Shown: positions 48,315-60,158 of the stretch, piece by piece
Layout: every line of letters starts with the position of its first letter
Position numbering within the stretch: the stretch's first letter is position 1
Source of the DNA: Antilocapra americana
Taxonomy: Eukaryota > Chordata > Mammalia > Artiodactyla > Antilocapridae
Reading direction: 5' to 3'
Assembly: GCA_007570785.1 (NCBI GenBank)
Contig: ML664161.1
Span: forward strand, 12,435,816 to 12,499,815
Length of the DNA: 64,000 bases
The notes under the pieces: generated by a model
The model's database searches: none
Told to the model about the DNA's origin: nothing
Seen by the model: only the letters and a program-made list of their open reading frames with translations
Position numbers and translations under genes: made by a program

Positions 48315-48425
48315 TGCTTATTCTATCCACTGTTTGAGGTGCTGGGGACATACAATAAGCAAAGAGGTCAATATCTCTGTCCTATTTTAAGAATGATGAA
48401 CAACATAGAGTCAAAATTTCTAGAT
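48315..48425 (-). repeat. Second L2 3' end, antisense
   Basis: 'ctgtttgaggtgctggggac' and 'caatatctctgtcc' repeat the 3' terminal part of L2 just after the previous copy, so this is a separate insertion or a duplication. Confidence 0.6.
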
Positions 48426-49559
48426 TTTGCCTCTAACAACTGGGTAGATGATTGGTTTCCTGAGTTAAGAAAAAAATATAAGAAACAGATTTGATGTACA
48501 TTGATTAAAACTCTGACTAAAATTCTTTATAGTTCTTCCTTACTGCATTTCTCCTAAGGCTATTTAGGACCATAACAAAAGCTAGACAGTAGGTTTATGG
48601 CTCTTTAAAACAGATTCACTATTTTTTTAAGCTTTTTTATACCTTTCATACCCAGAGAATTAAAAAATATATATATTTGGAGGAGAAAAACTGTAAGACT
48701 GGAGTTATAGAACAAGAGCAGACAAGGTAGGATATAAGCAGATATCAAAGAAAAAGTACCTCCCCACCTACCGAAATTGATTTTTTTTCCCCCAAGATAG
48801 AAGCTACTCTACTTTAAATGGCTTATCTGGAACTTTTATACATTTATTTAATACATAATTGACAGTCAGAGGTGTGGGTTCTTGAGGTGACTCTTCATTC
48901 AAGATGTTTCCTTTCAAGATCTCCACCAGTCCTACAAGGACCTCCACACATCTTTTTTCAATACTCTAGGATCCCTCAAGAATTGTTAGCACCAAAATAA
49001 TTTGCTTCAGAATACATTACTCATCAGTATCGTTCCACTTTAGAATGTTTTCAGATCGTGATTATTCTACCAGCAGTGTGAGGGTTTACAGAGGTAATCA
49101 TGGTGGGTGTATATGTGTGTATAATTGGACTAACACAAATAACTTTGTATTTTATGCTCTTTACATATACTAAACTATATCCATAAATGGTAGTTTAAAA
49201 ATACCCCATAGTTGGAGGTAGGATCATTACAAGGTATCCTAGTTATGTAAACAGGGAAACTTAGCAATTGGGCATCTTCATTTTCAAATAAAAAGTTATG
49301 CAGAGTAAGTTTAGATCTTGACATAATGTTTGATGTCCCTGTGAAGTCTGCAGTACATATACTATTGTGCATACTCATCTGAACCTCAAGATAGAACTTT
49401 GAGCTGGAGATAATAGACTTGGCAGTTATTCTCTTTGTAATTTACATTTTAAAACTTGGAAATGAAATTACCTAGTGAATTTGTCTGGAAGAATTATTAA
49501 CATTATTATTAATGATATTAATAATATTAACATTGAGTAGATGTGAAAACAAAGACCTC
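48426..49559. other. No recognised feature
   Basis: About 1.1 kb. Nothing recognised. Confidence 0.5.
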
Positions 49560-50130
49560 AGCAAAAGAGATTGAAGAAGAGTATCTAAGAGGTACAAGAT
49601 AAACAGAGCTAGCAGTCACAGAAACCAAGAAAAACTCATTTCAAGAAGGTCAAGTGAAAGTGAAGTCACTCAGTCATGTACGACTCTTTGCGACCCCGTG
49701 GACTATAGCTTACCAGGCTCCTCCATCCATGGGATTTTCTAGGCAAGAATACTGAAGTGGGTTGCCATTTTCTTCTCCAGAAAGGTATATTATACCAAAA
49801 GCTACATAAAGGGCCACTGGATTTATCAGAGTCAGCAGTGACCTTGACCAAAATGGTATCAATAGTAAGGTTGGAAATGTGATGAAGTGAATAAAAGAGT
49901 AAGTGAGGAAATCAAGGTTGTGAGTTTAATAGTTCTTTCAAGAAGTTTGGCCCAGAAGGAGGACAGGGGGGGAACTAATTAATTATTGCATATTTTTCTG
50001 TTGTTGTTTAAGTTGGGAAATATTTGAACATGTTCCAAAAGTGATAGAAAAGATTCAGTAGGAAGAGATATTGACAATTCAAAGAGATCACTGGTAAAGC
50101 AGGAGGGGAAGGAATCTAAGAAGTAGATAG
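49560..50130 (-). repeat. L2 LINE, antisense, more 5' part, split by a SINE
   Basis: 'cagtcacagaaaccaagaaa', 'gccactggatttatcagagt', 'cagcagtgaccttgaccaaa', 'ttctttcaagaagtttggcc' and 'aaagcaggaggggaaggaat' follow the antisense L2 coding region upstream of the piece at 47.5-48.3 kb. Same orientation and order, so the two may be one broken L2. Confidence 0.65.
49652..49780 (-). repeat. Bov-A monomer, antisense, inside L2
   Basis: 'aagtgaaagtgaagtcactc', 'gcgaccccgtggactatagc' and 'aggcaagaatactgaagtgg' to 'ttcttctccag'. The tRNA-like part is absent. Confidence 0.93.
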
Positions 50131-50610
50131 AATATATATTTTCAGAATGATATCCTCTTTTTACATTGAAATTACAGGGAAGTCAGAACATACAAATGTC
50201 TGGTAAATAAAAACCATTACGATGTGAGATACTTCCCTCTGAATATTTTGTTTTGAAGTGGATAAAAGTAAGGGGAATGAAATAGGATGGTCAAGGTTGT
50301 AGTACTTAGTATTTAGATAATCATTTTTATAAAGAGGATAGTATGATGTGGGACAAGAGAAGAAGCCAGATGGACATTGGTGATCAAGTTAATATTGTTA
50401 TTATATCCACTTATTTCTAAGATTATGATGTCCCTGTGTAAGTATATGGCAAATATATTCTCCAGAAATATTTCTATTGGATAAGTCAGTAGCCTCTAGT
50501 ATATATATGTATTACCAATATATATGTATGTGTAAATATACTTAGATAGATATACACATGTAAAAATAACGAAATATATGCATAAATATTCTTCTGTATC
50601 AGCACCAGTT
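50131..50610. other. No recognised feature; TA-rich stretch near 50.5 kb
   Basis: About 480 bp. 'atatatatgtattaccaata' type low-complexity DNA lies at 50500-50540. Confidence 0.5.
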
Positions 50611-52098
50611 TTAAAATTTATTTTTAAATTGGAGGTTGATTGCTTTGCAATGTTGTATTGGTTTCTGCCATAAAATAATGTGAATGAGCCATAATTATAT
50701 ATGTATACATACCCTCCCTCTGGAGCCTCGCTCCCACCCATCTAGACCATCACTGAGCATCAGGCTGGGCTCCCTGTGTTATATAGCAGCTTCCCACTAG
50801 CTAGCTCTTTTACACATGATGGGGTATATATGCCAATGCTACTTTATCAATTCCTCCTACCCTCTCCTTCCCCTACTGTGTTCAAAAGTCTGTCTCTACA
50901 TCTGCATCTTCATTCCTTCCCAGCAAATAGGTTCAACAGTACTATTTTACTAGGTTGCATGTATATGCATTAAGACACAATATTTATTTTTCTCTTTATG
51001 ACTTAATTCACTCCGTATGACAGGCTCTAGGTTCATCCACCTCACTACCAAATTTATTGGTAGTGACTCAAATTTATTCCTTTTATAGCTTAGTAATATT
51101 CCATTGTAGATATGTACCACATCTTCTCTGTTCATTTGTCTGTAAATGGACATCTAGGTTGCTTCCATGTCTTGGCTATTGTAAACAGAGCTGCTATGAA
51201 CATTGAGGTGCATGTTTGCTTTTGCATTAGAGTTTTTATTGGATATGTGCCCAGGAATGAGATTGCAGAATCATACAGCAATTTTGTTTTTGGTTTTATT
51301 TTTTACTTAATTTATTTATTTTAATTGGAAGCTAATTACTTTACAATATTGTGGGTTTTGCCATACATCAACATGGATCAGCCATAGGTGTACATGTGTA
51401 GTCACTAATTTGCATTCCCAGCAGCAATGTAAAAGGATTCCCTTTTCTCCATAGTACTCAAGCATTTGTTATTTGTATACTTTTTAATGATGGACATTCT
51501 GACTAGTGTGAGGTGATACCTCTTTGTTGTTTTGATTTGCATTTTTCTATTAATTAGAGAAGTTGAACATTTTTTTCATGTGTATTGGCCATCTGTATGT
51601 CTTCTTTGGTGAAATGTCTATTTAAGTCTGCTTACTTTTTGATTGGGTTTTTTTTGTTGTTGCTGAGTTATATAAGCTGTTTGTATATTTTGGAGATTAA
51701 ACTCTTGTTGATTGCATTATTTGCAAATATTTTCTCCCAGTCTGTAGGTTGTCTTTTATTTTTATGGTTTCCTTTGCTGCATAAAACTTGTAAGTTTGAT
51801 TAGGTTCCATTTGTTTATTTTGACTTTTATTTCTATTGTCTTAGGGGACTGACCCAAGAAAACATTGCTATGTTTTGTATCAGAGAATGTTTTGCCTGTG
51901 TTTTCTTCTAGTTTTATGGTGTTATGTCTTATATGAAAGTCTTTAAGTCATTTTAAGTTTATTTTCGTGTGTGGTGTGAGGGAGCATTCTAACTTCATTG
52001 ATTTACATGTGACTGTCCAGCTTTTCCAACATAACCTGCTGAAGAGACTGTCTTTTCTCCATTGTATGTTCTTGTCTTCTTTGTTGAGTAATCAATAG
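50611..52098 (-). mobile_element. Older L1, antisense, 5'-truncated, with a nested L1 tip
   Basis: 'taaattggaggttgattgct' at the 3' end, 'gcttagtaatattccattgt', 'gttgcttccatgtcttggct', 'ttgattgggttttttttgtt' and 'ttttccaacataacctgctg' follow the antisense L1 3' UTR and ORF2. It is clearly more diverged than the L1s at 18.9 and 53.3 kb, and the frame is broken. The short insert at about 51296-51399 interrupts it, and about 40 bases of the host L1 seem lost there. Confidence 0.9.
51296..51399 (-). mobile_element. L1 3' tip nested in older L1
   Basis: 'aatttatttattttaattgg', 'aagctaattactttacaata' and 'ttgccatacatcaacatgga' are the last 100 bp of a younger L1. No target duplication is evident, and host L1 sequence expected around the junction is missing. 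Confidence 0.85.
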
Positions 52099-53309
52099 TA
52101 GTATATCCTCACAATTCTTTTAAATTATCTTATTTATTATGTTCTTCGTACAGTTGTACCCTTTATAAAAAGGTTTTATATGCATGGAATTGATAGGGTA
52201 ATATCATTTCATAATTTTATTACTTTTATTGCTCAAGAATGAAAATAGCTCAGAATTATTCTTGATGTTTCTATGAATTTCTGTGCCTACACATTATTTC
52301 ACTCTGATAGAATTTTTATTTTACCTCTAATATATGAACATAGTAGTCAAGTAATTATCAGTATAGGTACTAACTTCAATAGAATTACTTTCAAATTTCT
52401 CTATTCTCAATGCTAAATGTAAAATATTGACTATGCAGACATAGAATTAAAAAGACATAAAAAATATAGAAAGGTCATAATCACTTGAGAATAACTACAA
52501 AGGGGAAAGTTTCATCTGAGATTATATGCATTATTTTTATTAAGGGTGCTCAAAAGTACATATGGCTTCCGTCCTTTAAACACGAAGTGCCTACAGATGA
52601 GTATGATTAGCAAATGCCATATTTTTTACAGGTTCAATTAAATCAACTTCATTTCAATAAGATGAGTGATTAGGGAAATGCTATCAGAATCATACTTTGA
52701 GTCATCATTCAAAGAATCTATTTCTTTTTTAATTCTGAAGTATAGTTTACTATATTATGACCACAGGGCTTAAAATTAATGGAAGAAGTTTGAGTGATTA
52801 AATTATATGTCTTAATCAGGCTATGATTTAATGTTACTGGTGGATTTAAATTTTTTTCATTTATTCAAAAATGACAACCATTTATGCCAGTCAGACTTAT
52901 AATTAGTGGGAGATGAAGCTTCAAAAGTTAGGGTGTCTCATATGCAGAGAGAACTTATACAAATAATCCATAACTCACTGACCTTAATTTTTTCCTTTTT
53001 CGTAAAATTTATCTTTAGTTTAAGGCATTTGACTAGATAATATTTTGATGAGATTAATTGTTGCTTCTTTTCTCATTGTTGTTCCAGACAAAATCAGAAT
53101 TATTAGAGATATGAGAAATATTACAAGAAATGTTACATTCTTATTTGTCATCAAGTAAATAAAGCTTTCAGTATTTTTTAGAGGTTAGCATTTATTTTAA
53201 AGTTTATTTCAAATGTAATTTCAATGTGCATTTATCTCTAGGCAGCTAAGATATAGCATTAAACTTTAATCATGTGTCTTTCAGTATAAAGGAATACACA
53301 GTCACAAAA
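52099..53309. other. No recognised feature
   Basis: About 1.2 kb of A+T-rich sequence, nothing recognised. Confidence 0.5.
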
Positions 53310-53733
53310 GGTTTGCTTTTTTATTTTTATTTATTTATTTATTTATTTTATTGGTTTTGCCATACAATGACATGATATCATCATGGGTGTACATATGCTC
53401 CCCCTCCAGAACCTCCCTACCTCCTCCCTCCCGACTCCCTCCCCCTGGGAAATCTCGGTGCATCAATCCTGGGCTGGCAATTGATTGCACATATGATAAT
53501 TAACATGTTTCAATGCCATTCTCCCATATCATCCCACCCTTGCCCTCATCCACAGAGTCCATGAGTCTGTTCTATACATCTGTGTTGCTTTTTCTGTCTC
53601 GCATGCAGGGTTCTCGTTACCATCTTTCTAAATTCCATATATATGCGTTAGTATACTGTATCGTTGTTTTTCCTTCTGGCTTAGTTCACTCTGGATAATA
53701 GGCTCCAGTTCCATCCACCTGAGTAGAATTGAT

Positions 53734-54783
53734 TCAAATGAATTTTTTTTTTAATGCTGAGTAATATTCCATTGTGTATATGTACCACAGCTTTCTTATC
53801 CATTCGTCAGTTGATGGGCATCTAGGTTGCTTCCATGTCCTGGCTATTGTAAACAATGCGGCGATGAACACTGGGGTACACGTGGCTCTTTCAATTCTGG
53901 TTTCCTCGGTGTGTGTGCCCAGCAGTGGGATTGCTGGGTCATATGGCAGGTCTATTTGCAGTTTTTTAAGGAACCTCCACACTGTTTTCCATAGTGGCTG
54001 TACTAGTTTGCATTCCCATCAGCGGTGTAAGAGGTTTCCCTTTTCTCCACATCCTCTCCAGCATTTATTGCTTGTAGATTTTTGGATGGTAGCAATTCTG
54101 ACTGGTGTAAAGTGGTACCTCATTGTGGTTTTGATTTGCATTTCTCTGATAATGAGTGATGTTGAGCATCTTTTCATGTGTTTGTTAGCCATTTTTATGT
54201 CTTCTCTGGAGAAATGTCTGTTAAGTTCTTTGGCCCACTTTTTGATTGGGTTGTTTATTTTCCTAGAATGGAGCTGCAGGAGTTGCTTGTATATTTTTGA
54301 GATGAATTGTTTGCCCATTGCTTCATTGGCTATTATTTTCTCCCATTCTGAAGGCTGTCTTTTCACCTTGCTTATAGTTTCCTTTGTTGTGCAGAAGCTT
54401 TTAATTTTAATTAGGTCCCATTTGTTTATTTGTGCTTTTATTTCCAATATTCTGGGAGGTGGGTCATGTAGGATCCCACTTTGGTTTATGTCGGAGAGTG
54501 TTTTGCCTATGTTATCCTCTAGGAGTTTTATAGTTTCTGGTCTTATGCTTAGATCTTTGATCTGTTTTGAGTTTATCTTTGTGTATGGTGTTAGAAAGTG
54601 TTCTAGTTTCATTGTTTTACAAGTGGCTGTCCAGTTTTCCCAGCACCACTTGTTAAAGAGGTTGTCTTTTCTCCATTGTATATTCTTGCCTCCTTTGTCA
54701 AAGATAAGGTGTCCATAGATGCGTGGATTTATCTCTGGGCTTTCTATTTTGTTCCATTGATCTATATTTCTGTCTTTGTGCCA
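53734..54783 (-). pseudogene. L1 ORF2p C-terminal part (non-inverted segment)
   Basis: Two minus-strand frames make up one ORF2 tail. The first (54783-54019) has [18 protein letters not shown], WSKxD-like middle segments, [14 protein letters not shown] and [12 protein letters not shown]. It ends at a stop made by a Trp-to-stop change just after GNLLHR. The second continues with [20 protein letters not shown] to [11 protein letters not shown]. This is the region after the reverse transcriptase. It lacks an N terminus and is not functional. Confidence 0.93.
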
Positions 54784-55972
54784 TCCAAAACCCAACAAAG
54801 ATGCCACAAAAAAAAGAGAAAACTACAGACCAATATCACTGATGAACTTAGATGCAAAAATCCTTAACAAAATTCTAGCAAATAGAATCCAACAACACAT
54901 TAAAAAGATCATACATCATGATCAAGTAGGCTTTATCCCAGGGATGCAAGGATTCTTCAATATTCGCAAAGCAATCAATGTAATACACTACATTAACAAA
55001 CTGAAAAATAAAAACCACATGATTATCTCAATAGATGCAGAGGAAGCCTTTGACAAAATTCAACATCCATTTATGATAAAAACCCTCCAAAAAGCAGGAA
55101 TAGAAGGAATATACCTCAGCGTAATAAAAGCTATATATGACAAACCCACAGCAAACATTATCCTCAGTGGTGAAAAACTGAAAGCATTTCCCCTGAAGTC
55201 AGGAACAAGACAAGGGTGCCCACTCTCACCACTACTATTCAACATAGTTTTGGAAGTCTTGGCCACAGCAATCAGAGCAGATAAAGAAATTAAAGGAATC
55301 TAGATTGGAAAAGAAGAAGTAAAACTCTCTCTGTTTGCAGATGACATGATCCTCTATATTGAAAACCCTAAAGACTCTACTAGAAAATTACTAGAGCTAA
55401 TCATTGAATATAGCAAAGTTTCAGGATACAAAATCAACACACAGAAATCCCTGGCATTCCTATACACTGACAATGAGAAAACAGAAAGAGAAATTAAGGA
55501 AACAATTCCATTCACCATCGAAACAAAAAGAATAAAATACTTAGGAGTATTTCTACCTAAAGAAACAAAAGACTTGTATATAGAAAACTATAAAACACTG
55601 ATGAAAGAAATCAAAGAAGACACAAACAGATGGAGAAATGTGCCATGTTTGTGGACTGGAAGAATCAATATAGTGAAAATGGGTATACTACCCAAAGCAA
55701 TCTATAGATTCAATGCAATTCTTATCAAGCTACCAGAGGTCTTTTTCAGAGAATTAGAACAAATAATTTCACAATTTGTATGGAAATACAAAAAGCCTCG
55801 TATAGCCAAAGCAATCTTGAGAAAGAAGAATGGAACTGGAGGAATCAACCTACCTGACTTTAGGCTATACTACAAATCCACAGTCATTAAGACAGTATGG
55901 TACTGGCACAAAGACAGAAATATAGATCAATGGAACAAAATAGAAAGCCCAGAGATAAATCCACACATCTAT
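54784..55972 (+). pseudogene. L1 ORF2p reverse transcriptase part (inverted segment)
   Basis: Read on the plus strand: [72 protein letters not shown], one TAG stop after KEIKGI, then [15 protein letters not shown] with the intact FADD catalytic box, GYKINTQKS and [11 protein letters not shown] at the end. The consensus SIDAEKAFD carries an E for K change. Only one stop lies in about 395 codons. The endonuclease domain is absent, and the order is inverted relative to the C-terminal part, so no enzyme can be made. Confidence 0.95.
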
Positions 55973-55985
55973 GGTTTGCTTTTTT

Positions 55986-56826
55986 AAAAGTTGCACTACA
56001 TGTTTTTCTTCAGAAAAAGCATATAATATGATCCATTTGTCATAATGATAAGGTATCCAAAATACTGCCTTGATACAGTTTGAATTTATAGATAAATGCT
56101 CATTTTTTCTAGTAAAAATATAAAAATGCATTATGCCTACATCAGATGTTATAGTCAAGAAATGAAAACAATATTTACAGAATTTTATCAAATAATTTAT
56201 TATATGCATATGTAAAAGCTAGTTAAAATTTTTAACTTAAATTGTCTCCTTCCTTCCATGTTCATTAAAATCAGTGACTTACATTTGTTTCATCAATCTG
56301 CAAGGCAACATTGAAATACACTTTCCATCTCTCATGCAATCCATATAAAAAGAATATATAAAACATTAAATTGCAATTTCTGTCTCTTTCTTGCTGTGAT
56401 GAAGTCAGAGTTTAAACATAGAAAATCTTAAGAGTGAGGCAAATGAAAATTTAAATAGGTGGTAAGAAACAGACTTCTTTGCTTCCATTCAAAAGTCAAT
56501 ATAGGAGACCCTAGTACCTTTAATAAGGAAATGGTACCATTAGTTTCTAGACTCAACAGGAAAGAAGCTGCTTACAGATATTTATTTTTCTAATATGGTT
56601 TTATATATGCACTTGTGCCCATTATGGTTACTTTACATAATCACTGACATTCATCAATAATGTTTTCTAAGGTACAGACCTTTAAGTCTAATAAAGGTCT
56701 GCTTAAAAGTTATTACAGTAAGTACTATACTAAGTACATATATAGTAAGTACTGTACAGTAGATACAGTGAGCTGACTTCTAAGGAAACAAGAAAAGATA
56801 TAGAAAAGACATGGTCCTGTATTTTT
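55986..56826. other. No recognised feature
   Basis: About 840 bp. Nothing recognised. Near 56717-56760 short units of the type agtaagtact repeat imperfectly. Confidence 0.5.
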
Positions 56827-57170
56827 GTTGTTCAGTTGCTAAGTCCTGTCTGACTCTGCAACCCCATGGACTGCAGCATACCAGGCTTCCCTGGCTTTCA
56901 CCATATCCTGGAGTTTGTTCAAGCTCATGTCAATTGAGTTGGTGATGCCATCCAACCCTCTCATCCTTTGTCATCCCCTTCTCTTCCTGCCCTCAATCTT
57001 TCCCAGCATCAGGGTCTTTTCCAATGAGTTGGCTCCTCTTTGCATTAGGTGGCCAAAGTATTGGAGCTTCACCTTCAACATCAGTCCTTCCAATGAATAT
57101 TGAGAGATGATTTCCTTTAGGACTGACTGGTTTGATCTCTTTGCTGTCCAAGGGACTCTCGAGAGTATTG
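56827..57170 (-). mobile_element. Old BovB 3' end, antisense
   Basis: Old-type end 'ttgttgttcagttgctaagt', then 'gagttggtgatgccatccaa', 'tcatcctttgtcatcccctt' and 'gactggtttgatctctttgc'. 5'-truncated at a (CA)n tract. Confidence 0.92.
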
Positions 57171-57225
57171 TGTGTATGCACACATACACATGCATACACA
57201 CACATATATGCACACACACACATAA
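57171..57225. repeat. (CA)n microsatellite
   Basis: Imperfect CA, CATA and TGCA units between the BovB end and the Bov-tA. Confidence 0.9.
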
Positions 57226-57232
57226 GAAAGAA

Positions 57233-57425
57233 GAGTGAAAGTGGCTCAGTCTTGTCCAACTCTTTGCAACCCCACAGACTACAGTCCTTGGAATTCTCTA
57301 GGCCAGTATACTGGAGTGGATAGCTGTTCCCGTCTCCAGGCAGGGGGTCTTCCTAACCCAGGGATCAAACCCAGGTCTCTTGCATTGCAGGGAGATTCTT
57401 TACCAGCTGAGCCACCAGGGAAGCC
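57233..57425 (-). repeat. Bov-tA SINE, antisense
   Basis: 'gagtgaaagtggctcagtct' start, 'tactggagtggatagctgtt', 'gggatcaaacccaggtctct' and the end 'gagccaccagggaagcc', followed by (TA)n at 57427-57440. Confidence 0.95.
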
Positions 57426-57629
57426 TATATATATATATTTTTTCTATTAAAATTACTAGGCTCTGACACTGTTCAAAACCCATATTTATTCATGAACTCA
57501 TGTGTCACCCTTTGGAAGCAAAAAAGCAGTTTGGTTTTCTTTTATGTTTTAACCATATCTTTCTTCTGTTTCCTTAGTATCTATTTTTCTACTTTTTAAC
57601 ATTTTAGGGAAACATATGTCACATCATCA

Positions 57630-57845
57630 CATCTCTCCAAAATGCTAACACAATACCAAGTATAAAGATAAGCACGTGGTATATACTGTCTCATTTAACT
57701 TTTAAAAACAAGAAGTCTATTCTAGTTATGAATGACAGTGTTGGAGCTTGAAGTGGTTATATAACTGTTGAAAATTATCTAAGATTTTCATAGCTGAGAT
57801 AGCATAACTGGTGCTCAAACACAGGTCTGACTGATAAGACATTTT
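57630..57845 (+). repeat. Probable MIR, sense
   Basis: 'gtatatactgtctcatttaa', 'gagatagcataactggtgct' and 'caaacacaggtctgactgat' fit MIR, but the middle is badly worn. Confidence 0.5.
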
Positions 57846-57864
57846 ACTGCTCACCATCCATTTG

Positions 57865-58200
57865 TGTGCTTCCCCGCATCTCACAGACTTTAGCAGTCAG
57901 ATGGAGGTAATGTGACTAGCTCTAACTAATGTACAATAAGTAGATGACATTTAGGTCAGTTTTGAGCCACAGCATTTAATAGTCAGTGAGTGGAGCTCTA
58001 CTCTTTCAGTTCACCTGTCATGTCAGCCAGCAGTGTTCCCAAGGGAAGATTCATGTGTCCTATGGACAAGCGACCGTATGAGGTGGAAATGAATGGTCAA
58101 CTGACCATTGACCAATATTGTGCTAAACCACTGAGATTTACAGTTAGTTTGTTATTGCAGCATAACCTAGTCCATGACTGTGCATGTGAGGTAATTAATA
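57865..58200 (+). repeat. MaLR-type (MLT1-like) LTR fragment
   Basis: 'gtaatgtgactagctctaac' near the start and 'taaaccactgagatttacag' and 'ttattgcagcataacctagt' near the end are landmarks of the MLT1-like LTRs of the ERVL-MaLR group. No internal sequence is present. The 79-codon frame at 57990-58229 is this LTR and not a gene. Confidence 0.6.
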
Positions 58201-59402
58201 AAGTCTCAAAATCATTGGTCTTAATCTAAAAGCTGTATGTATTTTGATTTAATAGGAAAACAATTCGGATGCAACTTAATATATGAGTTTATTTCTCTTA
58301 CAGTCTGAAATTAGAAGTCAAACACTGGTTTCATTTTCATATATAAACTCTGAATTGGTAGATTTCCTATAAGGTGATAGTGACAAAGTTAAGATTTACT
58401 GATAAGTAATTCACTGTTGTTGTGATTTGGTAAAATGCTTAGTAGGTACCAACTACAATCATTTAAAGTAAGATAGCTTTTCAAGTTTTTCCTTGTCCAC
58501 CTAACATATCTTTCATCAATGATTTTGAATTTGATTCATTTTAAGTATACATATTGTTTTTGTTTAGAAGAATAGAATAAAATATTCCTGTCAGCCTGTG
58601 ATTTTATTCACAGACTTTTGTTGCTTAAAAATAAGTAACTCAATTTACTCTTGAAAATGTCTTCTACTGTCTTGAAAAAAAAATTCTATAATTGTATGCA
58701 TATGGAATTGGCTGCTAAAATATATTTAAGATGATTTTATGGCTTCTAGTACACAGCTTTTTTTGAGGAAGGTTAGCATTTAGATGTATTTATGATATTC
58801 TTTAACCACTGGTAAAGGAGTTCCTAAACAACTTTGACATTCTGTTCAAATCAGGCTTTTAAAACAATCAGTATTTTCTCTTGTCTCAATTATCTATCTA
58901 TATTAAAAGTAGTTACAAATATTTAAGAATGATCAGATTTACTCCAATATTCTTTATATTATTGTTAATAGTAACATTGCCTTAAGTATTTATAAATCCT
59001 TTCCTTGGTATTAGATAAATTACTCTCACATCATCCCGCATGAAATTAAAAATAAAATGAAAGCCCAAAAACAAGACCTGGGGAATTAGTTTTAAGGACA
59101 CATGGGTAATGACAGAACCACTTTAGAATCCATTTTCAGTGACTGATACCCCAGTGTTTGTTCTATTCTGTTTTGTTGAATCACATATGAACTCCCTTTA
59201 GGTGATGTTTAAAATGCTTAATATAATAATAATGTCTTCAAAACCTCATATTTTTCCTTGATTTATCTCCAATTGTTACCTATATGTATGGTACTTTTTT
59301 TTTTGCATAAACATTTCAAGATAATCTTATAATGATTTTGTATGTTTCTCCTTTGCAATATGGTGGTAATTGATCAAAGAATATTGAAGTCAAAAATTTC
59401 AT
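58201..59402. other. No recognised feature
   Basis: About 1.2 kb of A+T-rich sequence. Nothing recognised. Confidence 0.5.
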
Positions 59403-59629
59403 TGCCATATGTAAAATAGATGACCAGTGCAAGTTCAATGTGTGAAGCAGGGCACTCAAAGCTGGTGCTCTGGGACAACCCAGAGGGATGGGTTGGGGAA
59501 AGAGGTGGTAGGGGCATTCAAGATGGGAGGACACATGTACACTCATGGCTAACTCATGTTGCTGTATGGCAAAAGCTGCCACAATATTGTAATTAGCCTC
59601 CAATTAAAATAAATTAATTAATTTAAAAA
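59403..59629 (+). mobile_element. L1 3' UTR fragment, sense
   Basis: 'atagatgaccagtgcaagtt', 'ctctgggacaacccagaggg' and 'aattagcctccaattaaaat' are the sense L1 3' UTR down to the A+T-rich tail. About 225 bp, 5'-truncated. Confidence 0.88.
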
Positions 59630-59811
59630 ATTCAACATATGACTATACAATGGATACTGAAATATTTGGAGATACAGACATGACTAGTTTTACAAATCCT
59701 TTATTCATTAAATGAATGTTCCTTTATCATTTACTGTAAAGAGTGAACTGTGGAAGGTACTGGTATATAGTGGACAGCTCCCTTTAAAGAAGTGATATAT
59801 ATTTCTAACAA
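59630..59811. other. Short spacer between two L1 copies
   Basis: Nothing recognised. It separates an L1 3' end from the next L1, which begins in ORF2, so the two are different insertions. Confidence 0.5.
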
Positions 59812-60158
59812 CATAAACAAAAATAAAATGGATTGATGATCTAAATGTAAGACCAAAAACTATAAAACTGCTAGAGGAAAACATAGGCAGAACACTCTCT
59901 GACATAAATCACAGTAAGAGCCTCTATGACCCACCTCCCTGAGAAATAAAAGCAAAAATAAACAAATGGGACCTAATTAAACTTAAAGCTTTGGGGCAAT
60001 GAAGGAAACTATAAGCCAGGTGAAAAGACAGCCTCCAGAAAATGAGAAAATAATAGCGAACAAAGTAACTGGCAAAGAGTTAATTTAAAAAATACACCAG
60101 CATCTCACACGCTAGTAAAGTAATGCTTAAAATTCTCCAAGCCAGGCTTCAGCAATAA

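Larger units (their letters stand above)
53310..55985 (-). mobile_element. Young twin-primed L1 (2.65 kb) with 13 bp TSD
   Basis: ggtttgctttttt is duplicated at 53310-53322 and 55973-55985. The empty site reads tttttt/aaaa, the L1 endonuclease motif. The left part (53323-54783) is the antisense 3' end, starting with (TTTA)n, 3' UTR and ORF2 C terminus. The right part (54784-55972) is inverted, so ORF2 reverse transcriptase reads on the plus strand. The last 65 bases or so of each part are the same L1 segment, giving an inverted repeat of 54717-54783 with about 55909-55972. The coding sequence has few defects, so the insertion is young. Confidence 0.97.

Noticed and set aside
53774..54718. 314-codon plus-strand open frame, the longest in the window
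   Set aside because: It is the antisense of L1 ORF2 within the twin-primed element. The same frame recurs as the antisense of other L1 copies (19.5, 23.8, 61.5 and 63.2 kb), as expected of a repeat shadow.
54784..55972. Active reverse transcriptase gene, since FADD is intact
   Set aside because: It is an inverted, 5'-truncated L1 piece with a stop codon and no endonuclease or promoter.
57630..58200. Host gene exon, because of a 79-codon frame and an AATAAA-like end
   Set aside because: The sequence has landmarks of an MLT1-like LTR, and the frame shows no protein resemblance.
59316..59603. 95-codon minus-strand frame
   Set aside because: Antisense of an L1 3' UTR fragment.
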